DNA of 36,783 bases from a virus. The notes beneath the pieces are model-generated. The model ran no database searches, was not told where the DNA came from, and saw only the letters and a program-made list of their open reading frames with translations. A program made the translations under genes and the position numbers. This document shows positions 22,191-29,312 of the stretch, one piece after another. The stretch covers positions 1 through 36,783 of IMG/VR virus record IMGVR_UViG_3300032296_002238. The stretch is one strand, 5' to 3'. Position 1 is the stretch's first letter; the number at the start of each line of letters is the position of its first letter.

Positions 22191-22457
22191 ATGATTAAGA
22201 CATTTAAAATCGGTGAGTACGCCATTGGCGGTATCATCCGGGTAGAAATACCTAAGGCAAAAAAGAAAGTTTGGAAAGTATCGGCTTTAGATTGGGACTC
22301 AGGTAATACGGTTACCTGGGCATACTGCTACAGCCAAGAAGAGCTTACATCTTATCTCGAAGGATTAACCACTTCATACTACGCAGACTTTATTACAACC
22401 AAACTCCGCAAAATTGAGGAGAAGAAAAACCACACTCATCATTCTTTTACCGCATGA
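22191..22457 (+). CDS. Recurrent small phage protein (88 aa)
   Basis: Starts FKIGEYAIGGIIRVEI, then WKVSALDWDSGNTV: a small beta-rich domain with a helical tail (YLEGLTTSYYADFI). The GEYAxGG and ALDWD patterns recur in Bacteroidales phages. It carries CTGAGNCCC copy 22294-22302. Overlaps the next start. Confidence 0.75.
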   Translation: MIKTFKIGEYAIGGIIRVEIPKAKKKVWKVSALDWDSGNTVTWAYCYSQEELTSYLEGLTTSYYADFITTKLRKIEEKKNHTHHSFTA

Positions 22458-22864
22458 AAAACACAATTATTATTGAAAAAATTCAAGACTCCGACAGAGT
22501 CATTATTCTGCACCTTACTGATGGCGCAGTCAAAGGTATCAATTATTTTCAAGGCATCGATGCGGCAAATCAATTAATCCCACATCAACTTACTGCCGAT
22601 GAAGAGCTGACAAACTATGTAAAAAACTGTTGGTTCGATACGAATTTTGCTGACCATCACGAGGAAATGCAATGGATTCTGCCGTCCCCGGACTATGAAG
22701 AAATCATCGAATGCATAGATGAAATGATATGGGACTATGTTCATTTGCATCAAGAAATCGAGGATATGAAACAAAATTTATTATCGCTACAGAATAATGT
22801 AAAAATGCTCAAAAGCAAAATAGATATAGCAGAAAAAAGAATATCTATGTATAAATCTAAATAA
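22454..22864 (+). CDS. Hypothetical protein with C-terminal coiled coil (136 aa)
   Basis: Not recognised. A beta-like N-terminus, an acidic middle, then a long helix (LHQEIEDMKQNLLSLQNNVK and on, about 97-133) with heptad spacing, likely to oligomerise. Confidence 0.72.
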   Translation: MKNTIIIEKIQDSDRVIILHLTDGAVKGINYFQGIDAANQLIPHQLTADEELTNYVKNCWFDTNFADHHEEMQWILPSPDYEEIIECIDEMIWDYVHLHQEIEDMKQNLLSLQNNVKMLKSKIDIAEKRISMYKSK

Positions 22865-22876
22865 AAAACACACACC

Positions 22877-23548
22877 ATGAAAAAACTTAAAGTATTAGTA
22901 GCTTGCGAAGAAAGCCAGGCGATAACAAAAGAGTTTCGCAAACTCGGACACGAAGCATTCTCATGCGATTTACTTCCTTGCTCAGGTGGACATCCTGAAT
23001 GGCACATACAAGGCGATGTATTTAATATCATTGACCAGGGTTGGGATTTAATGATAGCTCATCCACCCTGCACATATCTTACCGGTAGTGCTGTTCAATG
23101 GTTATCGCATCCGGAAGATAAACATCTTCCCTTTGAGGATCGGAGGCCCAATCCTAAATATCCTAACCGCAGACAAGATATGCTCGACAGCGTTGAATTT
23201 GTCAAAGCATTGTACAACTGCAACATACCCAAGGTTGCTATAGAAAACCCGGTTGGCTTATTGTCCTCACGTTGGAGAAAGCCAGACCAGATTATTCAAC
23301 CCTATCACTTTGGAGATGAGGCAACTAAGACAACCTGCCTATGGTTGAAAGGATTACCACAATTAGAACATACTGATGTTGTAGGCAAGGGAGAGCGAAC
23401 TGTTTTTGGCTCAGGCAAAAGCCATCCCAAATGGTATGCTGATGCTCTAGCACAAGCTAAAACAAAAGCAGAAAGACAAACACTAAGAAGCAAAACCTTT
23501 CCCGGTATGGCTCGTGCTATTGCCGAACAATGGAGTAAAGAAATATGA
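22877..23548 (+). CDS. DNA cytosine methyltransferase-like protein (223 aa)
   Basis: A short Rossmann-fold start (VLVACEESQAITKEFRKLGH, SAM-binding region) and DLMIAHPPCTYLTGSA with the Pro-Cys catalytic motif (about 58-70) point to the C5-cytosine methyltransferase superfamily; AIENPVGLL (about 119-127) matches the ENV-type motif. At 223 aa it lacks a clear target-recognition domain, so specificity or activity cannot be assumed. It is a solitary gene, and no restriction enzyme is adjacent. Protection of phage DNA from host restriction is the usual suggestion. Confidence 0.8.
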   Translation: MKKLKVLVACEESQAITKEFRKLGHEAFSCDLLPCSGGHPEWHIQGDVFNIIDQGWDLMIAHPPCTYLTGSAVQWLSHPEDKHLPFEDRRPNPKYPNRRQDMLDSVEFVKALYNCNIPKVAIENPVGLLSSRWRKPDQIIQPYHFGDEATKTTCLWLKGLPQLEHTDVVGKGERTVFGSGKSHPKWYADALAQAKTKAERQTLRSKTFPGMARAIAEQWSKEI

Positions 23549-23706
23549 CACATCAAGATATATCCGTAAAAGAAATGCTAGACTCGTTTGATGGCAAGAT
23601 AATGCTCGTGCCTCAAGAAATGGAGGTAGTAAGAGAAGCATTGTACCAAATGTACGAGATTGGTTATCAAAAAGCTAAAACAGAAGAAAATGAAACAGAT
23701 AGTTGA
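23545..23706 (+). CDS. Small acidic protein (53 aa)
   Basis: ATGA overlap with the methyltransferase-like gene upstream and 17-nt overlap with the next gene support a real ORF. Helical, acidic, with MEVVREALYQMYEIGYQKAK near residues 26-45. Function unknown. Confidence 0.65.
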   Translation: MTHQDISVKEMLDSFDGKIMLVPQEMEVVREALYQMYEIGYQKAKTEENETDS

Positions 23707-24091
23707 CAAATTAACTAATACCGGTTCGGTATGTTTTAATCCATTCGACCCATCACTCAAACGTGGTCGCTACATATTTACTGTTGCCGGGTGGACAGAA
23801 GAGTATATCTCAGACTATACCCCGGAGGAATACATTAAGTTCCTACAGGAAGAAGCAAGTGATTATGTAGAAGTATTTGCTGAGGCCGAACCCAAAGAAA
23901 ATATGTTCATAGATGTTGGCACTACTGATTCTATGTACTGTGTCACTTGTGATTGGGCCTCAGATGATTTGGAAGAGACCATTGCTACTGCTCTCAAAAA
24001 CGAAGTGTACGAGATATTCGACAGCGAGTACAGCGATTACATTTATATAGATGAAGATGGAAACATAGTAGAAATAGAAGATGAGGAATAA
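23690..24091 (+). CDS. Acidic hypothetical protein (133 aa)
   Basis: Starts at MKQIVDKL (the frame is open from 23660). Very acidic in the second half (ASDDLEETIATAL; EDGNIVEIEDEE). Beta-like middle with FTVAGWTEEY. Not recognised; a candidate DNA-mimic or inhibitor on charge alone. It contains CTGAGNCCC copy 23955-23963. Confidence 0.72.
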   Translation: MKQIVDKLTNTGSVCFNPFDPSLKRGRYIFTVAGWTEEYISDYTPEEYIKFLQEEASDYVEVFAEAEPKENMFIDVGTTDSMYCVTCDWASDDLEETIATALKNEVYEIFDSEYSDYIYIDEDGNIVEIEDEE

Positions 24092-24197
24092 TATAGGTGA
24101 TATATTGGAGGCGTTATACATACTGCTTCTTTTTATAGGTGGTCTTATACTCCAGTATAAGTTATGGGAGTTTGGCATATCTACGTGGGAAAAATGA
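24081..24197 (+). CDS. Tiny membrane protein (38 aa)
   Basis: One hydrophobic span (ALYILLLFIGGLILQY, about 11-26) with a polar N-terminus and WEFGISTWEK at the end. Overlaps the upstream gene by 11 nt and the downstream ATG as ATGA, consistent with coupled translation. Confidence 0.6.
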   Translation: MRNNIGDILEALYILLLFIGGLILQYKLWEFGISTWEK

Positions 24198-24478
24198 AAC
24201 AGATAGATATTGAAATACCAACCAAGCTATACGAAAAGTTCGTTGAGAAGTACGGTGGAGATAAACCGGCAACAGATCTTTTGTCCCTTAAGATTGAGCA
24301 GACAATCAAAATGGAGCGATGGCTAATAAGAAAAAGAAAGCCGGATCTCGAAGATAAGACAGTTGTCAGCGTTCACATCAAGGAATATCTGTTCCCGTAT
24401 CTCAACGAGTATTGTATACATCGCAAAATGTCAAAAAAAGAAATGGTCGCTAAACTAATTAAAAAATTAAGCAAATGA
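24194..24478 (+). CDS. Small basic protein beside the recombinase (94 aa)
   Basis: Not recognised. Helical and basic (MERWLIRKRKPDLEDK, about 43-58; MSKKEMVAKLIKKLSK at the end), with a possible ribbon-helix-helix-like pattern (IDIEIPTKLYEKFVEKYG at the start). It overlaps the recombinase by ATGA and could be its partner or regulator. Start at 24194 is preferred over the longer frame at 24164. Confidence 0.7.
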   Translation: MKQIDIEIPTKLYEKFVEKYGGDKPATDLLSLKIEQTIKMERWLIRKRKPDLEDKTVVSVHIKEYLFPYLNEYCIHRKMSKKEMVAKLIKKLSK

Positions 24479-25161
24479 AAGCAGTAGGCTACATTCGTGT
24501 ATCGACAGATATGCAAGCAGACAAGGGCACATCTTTAGATAACCAGATTGCTCGTATCAAAGAGTACGCCCGGGACAAAGGTTATGAGCTCGAGCACATC
24601 TACGAGGATGCCGGCTATTCAGGTCGCAATACCAAACGACCAGGCTTCCAAAGTATGTTTACCCGGCTGAGGCAGGGTGGCATCAATGCTGTAATCGTAT
24701 GGCACAGCACACGCTTTGCTCGTAACTTGAAGGATAATATAATCCACATGGCTGAGCTTGAGCATCGTAAGATTAAGTTCTATTCCATTGAGGAACCTAT
24801 GTTATCCGGATCATCAGGAAAAGCTATGCGTAATCTTATGGCTGTGTTTGCCGAATATCAATCTGATGTTACCGGTGAGCATACCCGGAGCGTAAAAGCT
24901 AATCTCAAAAAGAATTATAAAGTCTATTGTCCTTATCCCCCTATTGGATATAAGAATCAAGATGGTGTTCTGAGCCCCGACCCGGAGGGTATGGCTGTGG
25001 TAGATAATGTGCTACAGATGCATCGCCAGGGCGTACCGCTGTATCGCATTGCCAAAACACTGAACGATAAGGGAATCAAAGGAAGTAAGGGGGGTGTGTT
25101 CTATGCCTCTACAGTTAAAAAAATAATCAACAACAAAATTTATGCTACAGATAGAAACTAA
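24475..25161 (+). CDS. Serine recombinase (resolvase/integrase family, 228 aa)
   Basis: Residues 1-140 are the resolvase catalytic domain: YIRVST with nucleophile Ser10, the Arg in VWHSTRFARN (about 76-85), and the dimer helix near SSGKAMRNLMAVFAEYQSD. A 'recombinase' domain follows (PPIGYKNQDG..., about 155-220). It lacks the zinc ribbon and coiled coil of full-length large serine integrases, so it may be a short resolvase/invertase or need a partner. If it integrates the genome, this phage is temperate; no attachment site was found here. Confidence 0.85.
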   Translation: MKAVGYIRVSTDMQADKGTSLDNQIARIKEYARDKGYELEHIYEDAGYSGRNTKRPGFQSMFTRLRQGGINAVIVWHSTRFARNLKDNIIHMAELEHRKIKFYSIEEPMLSGSSGKAMRNLMAVFAEYQSDVTGEHTRSVKANLKKNYKVYCPYPPIGYKNQDGVLSPDPEGMAVVDNVLQMHRQGVPLYRIAKTLNDKGIKGSKGGVFYASTVKKIINNKIYATDRN

Positions 25162-25525
25162 ACAACAGAGAAAGATTAAAGAGCAAATCCTCGAATGTAT
25201 GGAGGAAGTATTGGGTGTGCCTCGTGAATTGTGGGAATACAGAAGAACTAGAAAGAATGATGAGGTCACTATCCGGCACATCTACGGTTATTTCCTGCGG
25301 ATCAAAGCTGATATGACACTGCAAAGCATTGCAAATCAGATGGGCCACCGCAATCACACAACCATTATTAACTCCCTAAAGCTCGTGGAGAATTGGTTAA
25401 GTATGCCAACAATGTACAGAAGAGAATGTCAGATAATTAAAGCAATCGAAAAAGAATATGGAGAAAAATATCCGGACTGTATTAGTTCACTTGTTGAACA
25501 AGGTGGATCCGCATTGGAGGTCTAA
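25142..25525 (+). CDS. DnaA domain IV-like DNA-binding protein (127 aa)
   Basis: The segment MTLQSIANQMGHRNHTTIINSLKLVENWL (about 60-88, shown in parts) is the signature of the DnaA C-terminal domain: an HTH with the GHRNHTT loop that reads the DnaA box. No AAA+ ATPase part is present. Known solitary domain IV proteins in phages and plasmids bind DnaA boxes. With the box at 15205 this suggests a phage-coded origin binder or a competitor for host DnaA. It overlaps the recombinase and the next gene. Confidence 0.85.
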   Translation: MLQIETKQQRKIKEQILECMEEVLGVPRELWEYRRTRKNDEVTIRHIYGYFLRIKADMTLQSIANQMGHRNHTTIINSLKLVENWLSMPTMYRRECQIIKAIEKEYGEKYPDCISSLVEQGGSALEV

Positions 25526-25757
25526 CGAAGATCTAGTCAAGGCATTGACTAACAAATCTTTTGATCTGCCCACCCTCCAGGAGGTCGAGGATTATCTTCG
25601 GTCTCAGAAGGTGCGTGACCCTAAAGAAAATGCTGAACGATTCTTTAATTTTTATGAGTCCAAAGGTTGGATGATTGGTAAGAATAAGATGAAGAATTGG
25701 AAGGCAGCAATTAAAACGTGGAAGTTTGAAAAAGAAAATCAAGGTTTAATAGTATGA
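25458..25757 (+). CDS. DnaD-tail-like replication protein (99 aa)
   Basis: The C-terminal part (FFNFYESKGWMIGKNKMKNWKAAIKTW, about 60-89) matches the YYxxKGWMxGKxxMxxWKAAxRxW tail seen in phage replisome organisers and DnaD-like proteins. The N-terminal part is short. It overlaps the DnaA domain IV gene by 68 nt; an internal start (GTG/TTG) is possible. The two together look like the DNA-binding and organising halves of an initiator split over two genes. Confidence 0.7.
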   Translation: MEKNIRTVLVHLLNKVDPHWRSNEDLVKALTNKSFDLPTLQEVEDYLRSQKVRDPKENAERFFNFYESKGWMIGKNKMKNWKAAIKTWKFEKENQGLIV

Positions 25758-26248
25758 AAATCCAAATAGATTCCGAGCTCAACTACAAAGTTGTAAAAAA
25801 GAATTGGCCTAAAACCATTGCAGTTATCTTCATTGTTTTAGGTCTCATAGCAATCAATCTGCACCTGCTGTTCGACAATCCCCAGGCGCAAGTTATCTAT
25901 CGTTACATTCACCCCACACGTACCGGTGATGTGCCGTTAACCCGGGACAGCGTAACCAAATGTTTGGTAGAGAACGGATGTGTGTTAGCAAACGTAGCTG
26001 TCGCCCAGGCACAAATAGAATCCGGCTTAGGTAAAAGCAATGTAGGTAGAAGAGCTAAGAATCTATTTGGTATTACATACCACAACTGCAAATATGTGAC
26101 AGGCAAGTATGGTCCCTACGCTACCTACAATACGTACCGGGATAATATAAAATGCTATATTCACATACAAGATCACTACCTCCGGGCAATCAATGGCAGA
26201 TATGCTGAAGCTCCGGACTATGTCGAAACAATAAAGAAAATGAAATGA
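25754..26248 (+). CDS. Membrane-anchored glucosaminidase-like peptidoglycan hydrolase (164 aa)
   Basis: A basic N-terminus and one hydrophobic segment (TIAVIFIVLGLIAINLHLL, about 21-39) act as signal anchor. The catalytic domain follows: VAVAQAQIESGLGKSNVG (about 81-98) with Glu89 in the FlgJ/glucosaminidase position, NLFGITYH, and YATYNTYRDNI. The anchor would hold it in the inner membrane facing the periplasm, as in signal-anchor-release endolysins. It is unusual that it sits between replication genes in the early operon. Confidence 0.82.
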   Translation: MKIQIDSELNYKVVKKNWPKTIAVIFIVLGLIAINLHLLFDNPQAQVIYRYIHPTRTGDVPLTRDSVTKCLVENGCVLANVAVAQAQIESGLGKSNVGRRAKNLFGITYHNCKYVTGKYGPYATYNTYRDNIKCYIHIQDHYLRAINGRYAEAPDYVETIKKMK

Positions 26249-26451
26249 TACAAGTATTAGACAGACTGACAGAAAGCATTCAAGAGCACAACCCAAAGGC
26301 TATGCAGATTGCAGAGCCTGAAAGCAGGATTGATTACAATGAGTTCAACGCAAATATCAGACACCAATTAAAACAAATATATGACATTACGAGAAGTATT
26401 GAGGCTCAAGTTGCGGAAAGTAACCGTGCCCACACAGCAAACCGGAGATGA
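26245..26451 (+). CDS. Hypothetical protein (68 aa)
   Basis: Not recognised. Helical, with IRHQLKQIYDITRSIEAQVAES (about 40-61) as a coiled coil. ATGA overlap with the hydrolase. The end overlaps the next gene by 71 nt in another frame. Confidence 0.65.
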   Translation: MIQVLDRLTESIQEHNPKAMQIAEPESRIDYNEFNANIRHQLKQIYDITRSIEAQVAESNRAHTANRR

Positions 26452-26632
26452 AAAGTTGTATCATTTCTTTGAAGATGAGTTCAATGGCATTCCGGTGCTA
26501 GCCCAGGAAGATGAGTACAAAGAATGGTATCTATCAGTATTTGACTACAATTGTAGGTTCTATACCTATCGTTCTGCTAAACAATTGATAGATTTAATTT
26601 CCTGTAAAGGCGTAAACTTTGACCAAAATTAA
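26381..26632 (+). CDS. Hypothetical protein (83 aa)
   Basis: Not recognised. Basic start (LREVLRLKLRKVTV), then YHFFEDEFNGIPVLAQEDEYKEWYL, a beta-rich acidic region. A GTG at codon 14 would reduce the overlap with the previous gene and may be the real start. Confidence 0.65.
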   Translation: MTLREVLRLKLRKVTVPTQQTGDEKLYHFFEDEFNGIPVLAQEDEYKEWYLSVFDYNCRFYTYRSAKQLIDLISCKGVNFDQN

Positions 26633-26661
26633 TTACATTTGTACCCCTTAATCCAAATTAT

Positions 26662-26868
26662 ATGACAGAGAAAGAAAAAGTCGGAGCTATGATGAGCGCA
26701 CTCGCTCTTCAGCAAATCAATGTTAATGAGATTGTTGCGGAAGTCATTATCCTAACCTATGAGAAGATCAATGAGATTGGTGGAGAATTCTCTCTCAACC
26801 ATATCAAAGAGATTCAAACAGCTGTAATGGAGAAGTACAATGCCAACCTACAACAACCGGAACAATGA
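26662..26868 (+). CDS. Hypothetical protein (68 aa)
   Basis: Not recognised. Mostly helical, Glu/Ala-rich. Preceded by TACATTTG (26634-26641), a -7-type box 20 bases before the ATG without a clear -33 element. Confidence 0.68.
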   Translation: MTEKEKVGAMMSALALQQINVNEIVAEVIILTYEKINEIGGEFSLNHIKEIQTAVMEKYNANLQQPEQ

Positions 26869-26872
26869 GACA

Positions 26873-27226
26873 ATGAGCTTTGATGAGCTGAGTCCCAACC
26901 TAATCAAATTGGTTGGGACTTGGTCTCATTATCGTTCTGAATCACAGTTCGGGTGGCCTAGCAATCAGTATGTAATGATTGACTTTCCCGGAGGGCCTCA
27001 GATAATGAAGGGAATGGACTTAGGTACATTAGTACCAGAGCTAAAAGGACGGATAGTTAAATACATCACAGTAGAGAGAGAAGTTCTCATTCATCTATTT
27101 AAAACCAGAATGTACCCGGAGTGGATAGAAGACCAGGAAATATGGTATGTAGATGGAAAAGAGTTTCTCTCTAAAAGAGATGCAGTAGAAGAATTTTATA
27201 AACAATTGAAATATGAGCAAAGCTAA
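26873..27226 (+). CDS. Hypothetical protein (117 aa)
   Basis: Not recognised. MSFDELSPNLI... with many Trp/Tyr/Pro and beta-like segments (YVMIDFPGGPQIMKG), then an acidic helix. The frame is open from 26840; ATG 26873, four bases after the previous stop, is preferred. Two CTGAGNCCC words occur here in opposite orientation (26888-26896 and 26993-27001). Confidence 0.7.
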   Translation: MSFDELSPNLIKLVGTWSHYRSESQFGWPSNQYVMIDFPGGPQIMKGMDLGTLVPELKGRIVKYITVEREVLIHLFKTRMYPEWIEDQEIWYVDGKEFLSKRDAVEEFYKQLKYEQS

Positions 27227-27431
27227 ATTAACATTTACCCTGCCGGAAGAGCAGGAAGAATTTGAAACCGCAGCCAATGGGTGGAAGTACAAAATACTAG
27301 TGGGAGAAATTAAGGAAAAGATTAGAAGAAAGATTAAGCATGAAGAATATAGCGAGGAAGTATTTCTTGTGTTGCACGATTTACAAGAGTTTATAGTAAC
27401 CACTTGTATTGATGAAGGATTAGAACCGTGA
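27213..27431 (+). CDS. Hypothetical protein beside the primase-helicase (72 aa)
   Basis: Not recognised. A charged, helical protein (EIKEKIRRKIKHEEYSEEVF) that ends by overlapping the primase-helicase start by four bases. Position suggests a replisome accessory. Confidence 0.7.
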   Translation: MSKAKLTFTLPEEQEEFETAANGWKYKILVGEIKEKIRRKIKHEEYSEEVFLVLHDLQEFIVTTCIDEGLEP

Positions 27432-29188
27432 ACGCTGATAGACTAATAAAATTAGGAATCGATTTACGCAACCGGTGGTCCGGCAGTGTTAAGACAACCT
27501 GCCCCAAATGTGCTAATTCCAGGAAGAAAAGTAAAGATCCTTCCTTATCTGTGAATATAGATGAAGGGGTTTGGAACTGTCACCACTGCCAATGGTCCGG
27601 TTCTGTTAATCAGTATGTGAGGCCCGAGCCCAAGCCTGTGGTCAGCTCACAGAATATATTCGATTGGTTCTCGTTACGTGGTATAAAGAAAGAAACAGTT
27701 GAGCATTTCGGTGTTTCTCAGGCTGTGGAGTGGATGCCTCAGACTCAGAAAGAACACCCGGTGATTTGCTTCAATTACTTTATGGATGGCGAACTGATAA
27801 ACATCAAGTTCAAAACCAGAGAGAAGCATTTCAAGATGGTCAAGGATGCTCGCAAGATACCTTACAATATCGATTCTGTTAAGGATAAAGATTATGTAAT
27901 TATCTGTGAGGGTGAGGAAGAAACCATGGTGTGGCATCAGTCCGGATTCGCTGCTATCTCTGTTCCCAATGGAGCTAGCAAGAACAATAATAATTTGGAT
28001 TGGTTGGACTCAGTGTACGAGCTGTTAGAAAATAAAACAATCTATCTAGCCACCGACAACGATGAGCCTGGCAGAAAGTTGAGCGAAGACATAGCACGTA
28101 GATTTTCGGCCTCAGATGTACGGATAGTTGAATTCCCGGTATCTCAAAAGGATGCCAACGATTGCCTCAAAGCATATGGTCAGGACTTCGTTACCCGTTT
28201 ATTTGATGATGCCAAGCCACTGCCGGTATCAGAGATTTCTAATGCCATGGACTATCTCTCTACCATTCAGTCCTACCACAAAGATGGTTATCCAATTGGT
28301 AGTCACGTTGATATGGCTGAGACCGATGCCCACATCTCATGGAATCGTGGCGAATTAGTTGTAGTTACGGGCATCCCCGGATCTGGAAAGTCGACATGGC
28401 TCGACTATATGTTCATCCGGTTGGCCCATCTCAAGGGTTGGAAGTTTGGAGTATTCAGTCCGGAGAACGTAGCACCACTGAAAATCACTCGCATGACTGA
28501 GCAGCTGTTGGGTAAAGAACTGAAGCTAATGAATGACAGGGAGATTGAGGTTGGTACTAAAGTTATCTCAAACTCATTTTGGTTTTACAATGTAGAAACC
28601 CTTGAGGACTACTCCATAAATAATCTACTGAGAATTGCAGAAACATTGATTAAACGCAATGGAATTGATTGTCTGTGCCTGGATCCTTTCAACTATATCG
28701 AACAGGAAGCCGGAGAAGAAAGCAGCAACGAGAAGATTGGCAATTTGCTACGCAAGTTAAAACAATTCGCAGTTAAAAATAATGTGAATGTCACTCTGGT
28801 AGCACACCCCCGGAAGATGGATAAGAGCAACGGTCAGTACAATGTACCTCGCCTTTACGATATATCCGGTTCTCACCACTTCTTCAATGTACCGGATGTA
28901 GGCATTGCTGTACACCGTACATTTGACAATGGAGTTAAAGATCCGGTAGAGGTCCACATTCAAAAAATCAAGTGGCACTTCCGGGGCAAATTAGGTAAGG
29001 TTGAATACGATTTCAATCGTGCCACAGGACAATACAGTGAAGATGGTAAATTTTATAATCTATTAAACAATGCTAATATCACACATTCTGAGATCGATAT
29101 GTTCGCAGATGAGCAAGCGTGGTCTCGAGGTCAAGGAATTCAACCTCCCTCCACCTTTGAAGGAGAAATACAAACCGGAATATTTTAG
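27428..29188 (+). CDS. Bifunctional primase-helicase, T7 gp4-type (586 aa)
   Basis: Synthesises primers and unwinds DNA at the fork. Residues 25-54 hold the zinc finger (CPKC...CHHC). The TOPRIM region begins near 160 (ICEGEEE) and continues to TDNDEPG (about 209-215). After a linker, the RecA-like helicase begins with Walker A GIPGSGKST (about 315-323), Walker B-type LCLDPFN (about 417-423), and VAHPRKM (about 457-463) with the sensor His. Length is near the family norm. It precedes the DNA polymerase, forming the replication core. Confidence 0.92.
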   Translation: MNADRLIKLGIDLRNRWSGSVKTTCPKCANSRKKSKDPSLSVNIDEGVWNCHHCQWSGSVNQYVRPEPKPVVSSQNIFDWFSLRGIKKETVEHFGVSQAVEWMPQTQKEHPVICFNYFMDGELINIKFKTREKHFKMVKDARKIPYNIDSVKDKDYVIICEGEEETMVWHQSGFAAISVPNGASKNNNNLDWLDSVYELLENKTIYLATDNDEPGRKLSEDIARRFSASDVRIVEFPVSQKDANDCLKAYGQDFVTRLFDDAKPLPVSEISNAMDYLSTIQSYHKDGYPIGSHVDMAETDAHISWNRGELVVVTGIPGSGKSTWLDYMFIRLAHLKGWKFGVFSPENVAPLKITRMTEQLLGKELKLMNDREIEVGTKVISNSFWFYNVETLEDYSINNLLRIAETLIKRNGIDCLCLDPFNYIEQEAGEESSNEKIGNLLRKLKQFAVKNNVNVTLVAHPRKMDKSNGQYNVPRLYDISGSHHFFNVPDVGIAVHRTFDNGVKDPVEVHIQKIKWHFRGKLGKVEYDFNRATGQYSEDGKFYNLLNNANITHSEIDMFADEQAWSRGQGIQPPSTFEGEIQTGIF

Positions 29189-29312
29189 ATACAACGATAA
29201 GCCCATACCGGTTACATCGCATGGTTGGGTATTTGAAGGAAAAAGATGGTACAGGGAGTTCTATACTTCCGAAGGAATAATAAGAGTACAAGACATAGTT
29301 TATACATTATGA
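29109..29312 (+). CDS. Small protein between primase-helicase and polymerase (67 aa)
   Basis: Starts inside the end of the primase-helicase gene (80-nt overlap) at MSKRGLEVKEF and ends in an ATGA overlap with the polymerase. Basic and aromatic with GWVFEGKRWYREFY. Not recognised; likely replisome accessory by position. Confidence 0.7.
   Translation: MSKRGLEVKEFNLPPPLKEKYKPEYFRYNDKPIPVTSHGWVFEGKRWYREFYTSEGIIRVQDIVYTL

Noticed and set aside
24660-25161. Attachment site for the serine recombinase
   Set aside because: No imperfect inverted repeat of 30-50 bp with a central dinucleotide was found beside the gene.
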